A DNA stretch of 21,813 nucleotides from CAZCCV01 sp964497515 (GTDB taxonomy: Bacteria > Armatimonadota > UBA5829 > DTLH01): NCBI GenBank assembly GCA_964497515.1, contig CAZCCV010000034.1, positions 1 through 21,813 of the forward strand. The letters run 5' to 3'. Each line of letters starts with the position of its first letter. Positions within the stretch are counted from its first letter, which is position 1. The position numbers and the translations under genes were made by a program. The notes beneath the pieces are model-generated. The model was not told the DNA's origin. It worked only from the letters and a program-made list of their open reading frames with translations, and made no database searches. This document shows, piece after piece, positions 15,363 to 21,813 of this stretch.

Positions 15363-15998
15363 TCACCTATCAACTCCGCTGCCGATTACTTCCTCCGTCA
15401 AATGACAGGTGTCATTCAGGCTTTCCAGAAGCGGTTTGTCATCCGTTACAGAAAAGACAGAAATCCCACCATTGTCGAGTCTTACTTTGCGGTAGAATTC
15501 TGGCCCTAGGCCATATGCCGCAGCAATTAGCCCTCTTACAGATCCACCGTGACAGGCGATAGCTACAGTTCCGTTGGGATAATCGTTCAGAGCAATTTCT
15601 ATGAATTCTCGACAGCGGGCAATGACTTCCTCCAAATACTCAGCACCAGGCGGGCGGTTTGAAACGGAATCCGTTCGATAGAGTTCATACGCTTCGGGAT
15701 ATTTATCGGCAGCCTCTTTAACCGTCATTCCCTGCCACACCCCAAGTCGGGCTTCTCTGAGCAATGGTGTGGTTACTACGGGCAGATTGTGTATTGTGGC
15801 TAAAGCGGCTGCAGTTGCTGAAGCACGACTCAAATCACTAGAGAAAACAGCGTCAATAGTGGTGTGTCGCAAGCGTTCTGCTGCAAGTTGCGCCTGGCGA
15901 AGCCCTTTATCTGTCAGGGGTATATCCTTATGACCCTGAATCCTGCCTTCCGCATTCCAGGTGGTCTCTCCATGTCTTATCAGGATGAATCTTGTCAT
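15363..15998 (-). CDS. Histidine phosphatase (phosphoglycerate-mutase-like) family protein
   Basis: A 211-aa enzyme of the histidine phosphatase superfamily. The catalytic RHG lies at residues 8-10 (ILIRHGETTWN, His9 the nucleophile), with Arg58 in SSDLSRAS, Glu82 in LREARLGVWQG as the likely acid, and His150 in ACHGGSVRG. These match cofactor-independent phosphatases such as GpmB/CobC-like proteins rather than true glycolytic mutases. The substrate cannot be read from the sequence; alpha-ribazole phosphate is possible, but no cobalamin genes are near. The ATG overlaps the stop of the upstream kinase gene (ATGA), so the two are translationally coupled. It is the last gene of a four-gene minus-strand operon. 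Confidence 0.93.
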   Translation of the reverse strand: MTRFILIRHGETTWNAEGRIQGHKDIPLTDKGLRQAQLAAERLRHTTIDAVFSSDLSRASATAAALATIHNLPVVTTPLLREARLGVWQGMTVKEAADKYPEAYELYRTDSVSNRPPGAEYLEEVIARCREFIEIALNDYPNGTVAIACHGGSVRGLIAAAYGLGPEFYRKVRLDNGGISVFSVTDDKPLLESLNDTCHLTEEVIGSGVDR

Positions 15999-17062
15999 AT
16001 CTCGCCAGGTCTGATCCTTTCTTCTTCGACTCCGTCCGGTCGAACCCTCATCACTCCGAGTTGCACAATTCTCACGGGAGTCACTGTCTTCATCGGAGTG
16101 AGAACCGATATGCGCCTTTGTTTGAAGTCCAGCGCTTCGATCAGACCTAACCCCAGTGTATTACCGTGTGCATCAGCAAGACCGACAAGAACATTTGTAA
16201 AATCCCTGCCACACACCAAAGAAAACTGTCGAGCTCCGTAGTGTTTCCTAAGTGCTTCCACCCCTGCCATCCCAGGGCGACACTCCACAACTATGTACAT
16301 TCGTCCAGCTACAACTTCAGCATGCAAGACTTTCGTCTCTAATATTCGTTCAAGAACCCTGAAATGTTGCCATCTAACCAACCTGCCCGTGGTGAAGTAC
16401 GAACCCCAACAGACTATGTCGTCCAATCTGATGAATTGTCGGTCTGCATCTTTGAAATACTCAAAGAACCGACTCTCTCTTCGGGATGTCCGATATGTTG
16501 GCTGTTTGACGCCTACTTCCTCCGACACCTTGATAGTATGCACTGCATAATCGTCGATTCGGGAGACAACCGAAAGGATATGGTCAAGCTCACTGGCCTT
16601 CTGCAGTCCTATAATGTGCTTGGGTCTAAGAATATCTATCTTGTGCAGCTTGAGCGTGCGACCAATCCTATCGCGAACAAGCCCGGATGTATCAGCAATG
16701 ACGATCTGTGAGCCACGAGCTATGGCGATGTCGACCATGCGCTTAACGCCGATTACTGTTGGCAGCATATGCTCCACTGGCGAGGTAGAACCGACGAAAT
16801 ACATCCGTCTGGGCTTCACGGTTCGCAAAGACTCTACAGGTTCACCGAGAAACGCCATACTGATTGTTGCCGGGGGGCCTAGCTCCGACTGCCCTAGGTC
16901 AGCGTCAACCACTGCTGTCGAGACACCAGCCGAGACGGCAGCATTAGCAAGTTCTCTGGCGAGAGTCGATTTGCCAGTGTCTGTATCACCGATAATAACT
17001 GCGACGCCAGGAGCTCCGAGTACGGCCTCTATTATACTCTGCTGATTAGGTGCAGTCTCCAC
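15995..17062 (-). CDS. Clp1/Grc3-like P-loop polynucleotide kinase family protein
   Basis: A 355-aa P-loop protein resembling the Clp1/Grc3/Nol9 RNA 5'-hydroxyl kinases, which phosphorylate 5'-OH ends of RNA or DNA in eukaryotes and archaea. Walker A is GDTDTGKSTL at residues 25-34. Walker B with the family-specific extension is VVDADLGQSELGPPATISM at 51-69, closely matching the D-x-D-x-GQ-x-x-x-GPP motif of Grc3/Clp1. The C-terminal part (from about 240) looks like a beta-rich accessory domain. Biochemical function in bacteria is not established to my knowledge; genes like this are often just named Clp1 family. The start is GTG without a clear ribosome site, 35 bases after the rmuC-like gene. 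Its stop overlaps the phosphatase start. Confidence 0.82.
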   Translation of the reverse strand: METAPNQQSIIEAVLGAPGVAVIIGDTDTGKSTLARELANAAVSAGVSTAVVDADLGQSELGPPATISMAFLGEPVESLRTVKPRRMYFVGSTSPVEHMLPTVIGVKRMVDIAIARGSQIVIADTSGLVRDRIGRTLKLHKIDILRPKHIIGLQKASELDHILSVVSRIDDYAVHTIKVSEEVGVKQPTYRTSRRESRFFEYFKDADRQFIRLDDIVCWGSYFTTGRLVRWQHFRVLERILETKVLHAEVVAGRMYIVVECRPGMAGVEALRKHYGARQFSLVCGRDFTNVLVGLADAHGNTLGLGLIEALDFKQRRISVLTPMKTVTPVRIVQLGVMRVRPDGVEEERIRPGEI

Positions 17063-17097
17063 ACCACATATTTATGGATTAAACGCTTGTATTCCTT

Positions 17098-18258
17098 CTA
17101 CTCATCCAGCATCAGAGTGCCTTCCGCCTCTTCAACGCCAGACTCTAGCGGAGGAAGATGATCGGATGTGCTCATCTGCAGACTGGTCAGACCACCCGCA
17201 GCCTTGGCCAAGTATCCGGCCATGTCGTCACGCGAATTACCCAACATAGTGAGCGCACGGGAGAATCTGCCGTCGAGTTCGTTCTGCGCAGATTTAATGC
17301 TTGATTGAGCGCTTTGAAGGTACGCATCCAGTCTTTGAAGATCAATACTATGCCCGCTTCGAAGAACAGTCTGAAACACCAGAAGCAGATAAGGCACCAG
17401 CATACTGTAACTAATCAGAACAACATTCATCTCAAATATCTGCGAGTGAATGCCTGAGCAGAGATCGTAGATTGCATCAGGAACAGTAGCAATCGCAAAA
17501 TTCACAGTAAGATGTGGGTCGATGTACTTGCGTACTTCCTTCATTCGACCGATCACAGCGTTTTCGATCTGAGATTTCAGTTTGATCTGTTCATCAGGGT
17601 CATCACTTGCAATGAATTGTTCCAACAGATTAGTAGCAGCCCATTTGCTGTCAATTGGAAGGACCAGGTTGTTTGGCAGACGGAGCCCAAACTCCACAGC
17701 CTTGTCACCCACGCGCATATTGCGAACCTGCCATTCAGCGGGGAGCTTGGCAAAAACCACCTCGACTATGTTTTCTCCAGCCGCACCCTTGGTCTGTGTG
17801 CCGGCGATTATTGCCTCCAGTCGTTTGATCGAGTCTGCAGTCTGTTCTTCAAGTGTCAGTCGTGCTTTGGCTTGTGCTTGCAGCTCTGTAAGATCGTTCT
17901 TTGCGCGGACGAGTTCATCCCGTATTGCCGCCGTAGCGTTAGCGATCCCTTTAGCTACCGTCCCTGTTTCTGTAAGCCCCGTACCAAGTGCCACTATGCT
18001 CTGTGATGCATTCGACTGATTCTGTTCTACTTTCAGCACCCTTTCGGATAGCCCTCGCAGTTCAACGCTCAAGGTGTTGACAGATGTCACAACACCATCC
18101 ATGTGGGAAAGTCTCTCAGAAATCACAGCTGTTTGCTCGGCTATTCGTTGAACTGCATTAGCGTCAGCCGACGGCTTAGACGTTCGCATAGCAATAAACA
18201 GAAGTAGCAGTATAACCACACCAAGAGCAAGCAGAAGCCCGATAGTGACAGGTTCCAT
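17098..18258 (-). CDS. rmuC: RmuC-family protein
   Basis: A 386-aa member of the RmuC family, whose E. coli namesake limits inversions at short inverted repeats and has a PD-(D/E)xK-nuclease-like core. An N-terminal membrane helix (about residues 5-24) is followed by a coiled coil (about 35-155) and the conserved core (about 155-300): TKGAAGENIVEVVF, EFGLRLPNNLVLPIDSKWA (the IDSK motif) and NFAIATVPDAIYDL. A further helical stretch and an acidic tail follow. The ATG has GGAG eight bases upstream and is 15 bases after the SGNH hydrolase stop. It precedes the Clp1-like kinase in the same operon. Nuclease activity of the family is inferred rather than proven. Confidence 0.88.
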   Translation of the reverse strand: MEPVTIGLLLALGVVILLLLFIAMRTSKPSADANAVQRIAEQTAVISERLSHMDGVVTSVNTLSVELRGLSERVLKVEQNQSNASQSIVALGTGLTETGTVAKGIANATAAIRDELVRAKNDLTELQAQAKARLTLEEQTADSIKRLEAIIAGTQTKGAAGENIVEVVFAKLPAEWQVRNMRVGDKAVEFGLRLPNNLVLPIDSKWAATNLLEQFIASDDPDEQIKLKSQIENAVIGRMKEVRKYIDPHLTVNFAIATVPDAIYDLCSGIHSQIFEMNVVLISYSMLVPYLLLVFQTVLRSGHSIDLQRLDAYLQSAQSSIKSAQNELDGRFSRALTMLGNSRDDMAGYLAKAAGGLTSLQMSTSDHLPPLESGVEEAEGTLMLDE

Positions 18259-18273
18259 GGCTATTGCTCCATA

Positions 18274-18927
18274 TCAAGGAATCATAAGTCGACCCGTTCT
18301 GCTAGTTTCATCCCATATCCCGAGTTCTTGCAGAAGCAAGCGACAAAATGCACGGTGGCCATAATCGCCCGGATGGATGGGGTCGGACATCCAAGCATAG
18401 GTTCGTAGCGGATCTTCTTTCCAAGCCTTATGCCAGTGATTCCAGTGATCAACTAACGGTAGATTGCGTTCTGCAGCTAGTTTAATGGTACCTTCAGCAA
18501 ACGATGCAAGGTGCGGCTCTCTCGAAGGGTCAGTTCCCGGAATGATAGGGTTCGGCGAGTGCAAAACTATCTTAGCGCTGGTCTTGGAAGCAATCTCTTC
18601 TAGAATGAGCGAATAATTGTCCAGAAACTCGCTGAGTGGCAGAAAGCAACAATCGTTCATACCAATCATAATCGAGACAACATCTGGTTTGAATCGAAGA
18701 ACAGCCCAGTCGAGATGTTGCTTCAGATCTCGGGTAGTCCACCCGGCAATAGCGGTTCTGATTATGACATCAAACAGTCGCTGCATCTCACATCGAACTC
18801 GCTCTTCAAAAGACTGAACGTAGTCTCGTGCTCCAAATGTATGCACGGCTCCGTGAGTAATACTGTCTCCGGCAAATACCCACTTAATCGGGCGCTCGGA
18901 CTTTAGTAGCGTTTTAATGCTCTCCAC
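18274..18927 (-). CDS. SGNH/GDSL-type hydrolase
   Basis: A 217-aa esterase/lipase-type hydrolase of the SGNH superfamily. The four blocks are visible: GDSITHG (Ser22 nucleophile), Gly62 in IAGWTTRDL, GMND (Asn91 of the oxyanion hole) and SDPIHP (Asp182 and His185 completing the triad). There is no signal peptide, so it is probably cytoplasmic. The substrate cannot be predicted; relatives act on acyl esters or acetylated sugars. The start is GTG with GGAG nine bases upstream. It is the first gene of the minus-strand operon leading to rmuC, the Clp1-like kinase and the phosphatase, and an extended -10 promoter candidate lies 37 bases upstream. Confidence 0.9.
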   Translation of the reverse strand: MESIKTLLKSERPIKWVFAGDSITHGAVHTFGARDYVQSFEERVRCEMQRLFDVIIRTAIAGWTTRDLKQHLDWAVLRFKPDVVSIMIGMNDCCFLPLSEFLDNYSLILEEIASKTSAKIVLHSPNPIIPGTDPSREPHLASFAEGTIKLAAERNLPLVDHWNHWHKAWKEDPLRTYAWMSDPIHPGDYGHRAFCRLLLQELGIWDETSRTGRLMIP

Positions 18928-18963
18928 TTCTTGCGACTCCGTTTACACTGATATTGCACAGTC

Positions 18964-18972
18964 ATTGTAGCA
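18964..18972 (-). promoter_or_regulatory. Candidate extended -10 promoter for the SGNH-rmuC operon
   Basis: Minus strand TGCTACAAT: TACAAT (five of six) preceded by TGN. No good -35 box. It would start transcription about 30 bases before the GTG at 18927. Confidence 0.45.
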
Positions 18973-19056
18973 TATCTGTGGCTGGGAATCGTCTAAGTAC
19001 TTTGGTGTAAGGCAGGAATCAGTACTGAGATCGATTGGCAAGTGTGCGTACCAGCC

Positions 19057-19085
19057 TTGAAATCCAACAAAGCATCTGCTAGGAT
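19057..19085 (+). promoter_or_regulatory. Candidate sigma-70 promoter for the cyclophilin pair
   Basis: TTGAAA (19057-19062), 17-base spacer, TAGGAT (19080-19085): five and four of six matches. Start of transcription would be near 19092, leaving a 57-base leader that begins with the hairpin at 19093. Confidence 0.5.
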
Positions 19086-19092
19086 AATCTCC

Positions 19093-19119
19093 GGGGACGC
19101 GTTATTGCTCTGCGTCCCC
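19093..19119 (+). promoter_or_regulatory. 5'-leader hairpin before the first cyclophilin gene
   Basis: Perfect 8-bp stem GGGGACGC / GCGTCCCC with an 11-base loop. No T run follows, so a terminator is unlikely. If the promoter just upstream is right, this hairpin would form the very 5' end of the message, a position known to protect some mRNAs from decay. Confidence 0.45.
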
Positions 19120-19148
19120 TGTAACAATTGATTTCGGGGGCATAGAGT

Positions 19149-19865
19149 ATGAAAGCTGTTGTTGCACTTATTGCTGCCATCGCAATTCTAGTTGCAGTCT
19201 CAATCTATCTGCCGCGTGTAGCGAATCCAGGAGAATACGAGAGGCAGAAGGTGGAGAGAGAGGCGGAGAAGGTTGGTGATGGCAAAGTAGAGGAAACACC
19301 ACACAAATCGACTCTTATGACGGGTCGAGTTGTCACGCTAAAGACAGATGGTGGAACTATCAAATTCGTGTTGTTCGAACACGATATGCCAAACACCAGC
19401 AAAAACTTCGTCGATCTAGCGAACAAAGGCTTTTACAACGGACTCACTTTCCACAGAGTGGAGGATTGGGTAGTTCAAGGTGGAGACCCCAAAGGTGATG
19501 GCACTGGTGGGTCCGACAAGATGATCAAATTGGAAACCAGTCTCAATGTTGGGTTTGGCGGTAAGTATATGGTAGGAATGGCGCGAAGTGAAGATCCAGA
19601 CAGCGCGTCGAGTCAGTTCTTCTTCAATACAGCGCCAGCCCCTTGGCTTACAGGGCAGTATGCGTGTTTTGCAATCGTCTTCGAAGGCACTGAGGTCATC
19701 GACAAAATCAAGCAGGGCGACAAAATGGAGAGCGTTACTGTAGCCGTTCCAACGAAGGAAGAATCGGAAGCGATTCTGGAGGCACTGAAACGAATGCCAG
19801 AAGGAAAAGATCCCAGTATGCCCGTTCCGCCGATGCCAGAAAAGCCGTCGGAGGGCAATGACTAA
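19149..19865 (+). CDS. Membrane-anchored cyclophilin-type peptidyl-prolyl cis-trans isomerase
   Basis: A 238-aa cyclophilin predicted to catalyse proline isomerisation in the envelope. An N-terminal hydrophobic helix (about residues 3-20) has no obvious cleavage site, so it probably anchors the protein, with a charged linker to about 57. The cyclophilin core spans about 60-195: FHRV (catalytic Arg), VVQGGDPKGDGTGG, SSQFFF and PWLTGQYACFAIVFEG. Against human CypA the Arg55, Gln111 and Trp121 equivalents are kept, Phe60 appears to be Trp, and His126 is Tyr. A Pro-rich tail (PEGKDPSMPVPPMPEKP) follows. The ATG has GGGGG eight bases upstream. It is followed closely by a paralogue, suggesting duplication. 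Confidence 0.93.
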   Translation: MKAVVALIAAIAILVAVSIYLPRVANPGEYERQKVEREAEKVGDGKVEETPHKSTLMTGRVVTLKTDGGTIKFVLFEHDMPNTSKNFVDLANKGFYNGLTFHRVEDWVVQGGDPKGDGTGGSDKMIKLETSLNVGFGGKYMVGMARSEDPDSASSQFFFNTAPAPWLTGQYACFAIVFEGTEVIDKIKQGDKMESVTVAVPTKEESEAILEALKRMPEGKDPSMPVPPMPEKPSEGND

Positions 19866-19892
19866 ACGAGAATCTATTTGGGAGTCAGTATA

Positions 19893-20498
19893 ATGAAACA
19901 TACGATTATCACGTCTCTTTTCTTCATGCTAATGGCAAGCCTGCTGTACGCGGCTACCAGCCAGCCGGAGACAGGCAGGGTAGCAGTGATAGAGACCAAT
20001 AAAGGGACAATCAAGGCTTATCTTTACGAAAAGGATGCGCCAATAACCACGAAGAACTTCATAGAGCTCGCTGATCGCAAGTTCTACGATGGTCTGAAGT
20101 GGCACAGAGTCGTACCGAGATTTGTGATCCAGGGTGGCGATCCCAGTGGAAACGGCACTGGTGGGTCTGAAAAGAAGATTCAGCTTGAGGTTACACCGAA
20201 GCTGAGACACAATGCGGCTGGAATTCTTGCGATGGCACGAACTAACGACCCAAACAGTGCAACCAGCCAATTCTACATTACCCTCGAGCCACAGCCAATG
20301 CTCGATATGAACTACGCTGTGTTTGGAAAGGTGTTCGAAGGGCTGGACGTCATTCAGAAGATTCAGCAAGGCGATGTCATGAAGACAATCCGGATAATCG
20401 ATCCTTCGAAACCGGACGCAAAAGAGCCGAAACCAGTGGATACTCAATCGAAGGAATCAGCTACTGAGGAATCCAAGAATGAGGATGCCAAGAAGTAG
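19893..20498 (+). CDS. Exported cyclophilin-type peptidyl-prolyl cis-trans isomerase
   Basis: A 201-aa cyclophilin with a clear signal peptide (residues 1-21, likely cleavage after LLYAA), so a periplasmic or secreted foldase. The core covers about 28-160: WHRVVPRFVIQGGDPSGNGTGG, ATSQFYIT and MNYAVFGKVFEG. Arg, Phe60 and Gln111 equivalents of CypA are kept; the Trp121 position is Met and the His126 position Tyr, as often in bacterial forms. The C terminus is a charged Lys/Glu/Ser tail. The ATG at 19893 has GGGAG eight bases upstream and is preferred over a TTG at 19878. It is 27 bases after the first cyclophilin, in the same operon. Confidence 0.94.
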   Translation: MKHTIITSLFFMLMASLLYAATSQPETGRVAVIETNKGTIKAYLYEKDAPITTKNFIELADRKFYDGLKWHRVVPRFVIQGGDPSGNGTGGSEKKIQLEVTPKLRHNAAGILAMARTNDPNSATSQFYITLEPQPMLDMNYAVFGKVFEGLDVIQKIQQGDVMKTIRIIDPSKPDAKEPKPVDTQSKESATEESKNEDAKK

Positions 20499-20527
20499 AT
20501 TACGTGGTTTAGTGTCTGAAGTATGCA

Positions 20528-20557
20528 AATGGGGCTAGCCACAGTGCTGGCCCCATT
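20528..20557. terminator. Bidirectional terminator between convergent genes
   Basis: A long GC-rich stem (about 12 bp with one G-U pair: TGGGGCTAGC with GCTGGCCCCA plus flanking A-T pairs) and a CACAGT loop. A T-rich stretch follows on the plus strand (ATTCTATTTGTTT), and a shorter TTTGC on the minus strand. It lies between the cyclophilin stop at 20498 and the opposing stop at 20558 and can serve both. Confidence 0.8.
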
Positions 20558-21478
20558 CTATTTGTTTCCACTCTTTACACCGAACCACCTGGCAAATACG
20601 CTGCTCTTCCGGATCGGTTGGCAAGAAGGGCAGGGGATCCGGTTTCGTCGGGCTAGAAATACAAGCGATCCGTATGGATGATCAGAAATACAGCTGCAAT
20701 CTCTGCGTGAATGGTAGCTCTCCTTCTGCCTCTCTATCCAAACCTGATCAAACGAATCCTTTGGATCTTCCGCTCCTATGTAGTCTTTTGCCAAGCTCAG
20801 AAACCTGTCAGTGTTCAGTTCAAGCCGCCCCCACCTGTCTTTTCCACCTCTAAATCTAGTAGCGGCCAGATTGAGCGAGTAGACTCTTTCCACACCGCAT
20901 AGTTGCTTGAGCGCCCCTCCACAAACCGCTGCGCTTGCTCCAAGATTGTAGATATCATCGAGTATTATGACTGTGCCGCCTATGTGAACTGGCAGAACGA
21001 ACAGATCCTGTATCACATAGCCAATACGCTGCTTCAACACTTCAGGGCCTGAGAGTCTGTCAATCATTCTCATAGGTCGCCTGATTTCGGTGCGAAAGAA
21101 CCTGTGGGAATAATCGTGTGCACCTGTCATCTCACAGAAGAGGTTAGCAAGCAGAGAGTGAGGTCGCGACGGATCAACACGCATTTCATCGGAAGCCAGA
21201 ATCCGCACTACCGCAGTAGGTTGCCATTTGGACGCTGCGTCACTCAGCATTCTAGCATATGCCCGAGTAACAGCCAGTCTGCAGGGTTCACTCGCAGTTT
21301 CGCGGCTCCTCGTCTTGAAGAACTTAACCAATTGGCTCTGCAGATCAGTATCGTCGTGACGAACCCTAAATGAGCTCAAGGCACACGCATCGTTACACGG
21401 GTCAGAAGCAGCTATATCTGCCGCCGATAGCAGAGTCCTTATTGGTATTGGAGTCACCCTAGATTGTTCTAAAGACAT
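20558..21478 (-). CDS. Phosphoribosyltransferase-like protein with C-terminal cysteine cluster
   Basis: A 306-aa protein. Residues about 150-215 look like a type I phosphoribosyltransferase core: VIILDDIYNLGASAAVCGGA (about 170-189) fits the PRPP-binding signature (hydrophobics, DD, then T/G-rich loop), and the following strand reads RVYSLNLAATR. This resembles ComF-like proteins and PRTases of unknown substrate. Cys261, Cys263, Cys283 and Cys286 (CSC ... CPSC) could bind a metal, as in the zinc finger of ComF, though there the finger is usually N-terminal. Arg/His-rich segments fill the N-terminal half. The ATG at 21478 has no ribosome site, and a promoter candidate lies only about 17 bases upstream, so the leader would be very short. 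Function is not known. Confidence 0.75.
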   Translation of the reverse strand: MSLEQSRVTPIPIRTLLSAADIAASDPCNDACALSSFRVRHDDTDLQSQLVKFFKTRSRETASEPCRLAVTRAYARMLSDAASKWQPTAVVRILASDEMRVDPSRPHSLLANLFCEMTGAHDYSHRFFRTEIRRPMRMIDRLSGPEVLKQRIGYVIQDLFVLPVHIGGTVIILDDIYNLGASAAVCGGALKQLCGVERVYSLNLAATRFRGGKDRWGRLELNTDRFLSLAKDYIGAEDPKDSFDQVWIERQKESYHSRRDCSCISDHPYGSLVFLARRNRIPCPSCQPIRKSSVFARWFGVKSGNK

Positions 21479-21494
21479 TGGTCAAATGCAGCAG

Positions 21495-21522
21495 TGTATA
21501 TGAACATCCTCAAGCATAGCAA
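21495..21522 (-). promoter_or_regulatory. Candidate promoter for the phosphoribosyltransferase-like gene
   Basis: Minus strand TTGCTA (21522-21517), 16-base spacer, TATACA (21500-21495), each four of six to the sigma-70 consensus. Transcription would begin about ten bases before the ATG. Confidence 0.4.
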
Positions 21523-21549
21523 GTAGACAGAAAGTTTTTCCGCAAAAGG

Positions 21550-21578
21550 TTTACTTTCGGTATACGACCTGCTATAAT
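21550..21578 (+). promoter_or_regulatory. Promoter of the initiator tRNA gene
   Basis: TTTACT (21550-21555), 17-base spacer and a perfect TATAAT (21573-21578). The expected start, near 21585, is a few bases before the mature tRNA 5' end, as is common for single tRNA genes. Confidence 0.8.
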
Positions 21579-21588
21579 AAATTGTCGA

Positions 21589-21665
<77 letters not shown>

Positions 21666-21678
21666 ACTGTTCTGCAAG

Positions 21679-21736
21679 TAGCTCCGATATCTGGGTGGTC
21701 AAATTGGACTCTCCCGATATGCGGAGCTATTTTGTT
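21679..21736 (+). terminator. Terminator of the initiator tRNA gene
   Basis: A long hairpin: TAGCTCCG (21679-21686) pairs with CGGAGCTA (21722-21729), continuing inward through ATATC/GATAT and GGG/CCC with single-base bulges. TTTTGTT follows on the plus strand. It lies 13 bases after the tRNA. Confidence 0.75.
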
Positions 21737-21813
21737 ACTACCCCATTGCACGTCACATCGCCGTTCCCTTCAATGTCGCAGCAAGAGACACTAGATGTGA
21801 GTGTGTATCGGAC
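21727..21813 (-). CDS. Possible 3' end of a gene entering from the right edge
   Basis: On the minus strand a frame stays open from the window edge for 28 codons and ends at TAG (21727-21729). The predicted tail reads SCCDIEGNGDVTCNGVVTK, with three cysteines and a Gly/Asn/Asp turn, unlike random translation but too short to identify. The stop overlaps the tRNA terminator stem, which could then serve both genes. Without sequence beyond the edge this remains tentative. Confidence 0.3.
   Translation of the reverse strand, partial: VRYTLTSSVSCCDIEGNGDVTCNGVVTK

Noticed and set aside
15995..18927. Phage- or plasmid-type defence system including the Clp1-like kinase
   Set aside because: There is no nuclease effector, toxin-antitoxin pair or mobile-element gene next to it; the neighbours look like housekeeping genes.

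Overview
The window looks like chromosomal DNA from a diderm (outer-membrane) bacterium of moderate GC content. It encodes a type IV pilus secretin (PilQ) and its PilM-N-O-P alignment complex, which need an outer membrane. The phylum cannot be fixed from the sequence. An environmental lineage such as Armatimonadota would fit, but that is inference. No transposase, integrase, phage gene or CRISPR array was seen.

Left part (126-10885, all minus strand): a type IV pilus machine cluster transcribed right to left, pilM-pilN-pilO-pilP-pilQ, a 239-bp gap with hairpins and a candidate internal promoter, then pilB-pilT-pilC. A hairpin region follows, then a sigma-70 family factor fused to a degenerate GGDEF domain. 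Genes within each block overlap or nearly touch. There are no pilins and no prepilin peptidase here, so those lie elsewhere. The sigma-GGDEF fusion keeps an I-site-like RxxD motif but has lost the catalytic GGDEF signature, and PilB carries an MshEN-type N-terminal domain. Together they suggest a cyclic-di-GMP link to pilus expression or activity. That link is a hypothesis.

Middle part (11133-15341, plus strand): after a 279-bp divergent intergenic region come a sigma-70-type promoter, a small DUF2905 membrane protein, queA (tRNA queuosine synthesis), a coiled-coil protein with a C-terminal BldC/MerR-like DNA-binding domain, a DedA-family membrane protein, and a coiled-coil acidic protein of unknown function.

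Right part (15363-18927, minus strand): a compact operon of an SGNH hydrolase, an RmuC-family protein, a Clp1/Grc3-like P-loop kinase and a histidine phosphatase. Divergent from it are two tandem envelope-targeted cyclophilin-type prolyl isomerases (19149-20498). They are separated by a bidirectional terminator from a minus-strand phosphoribosyltransferase-like protein with four C-terminal cysteines. The window ends with an initiator tRNA-Met with a strong promoter and terminator, and possibly the last codons of a gene that enters from the right edge.
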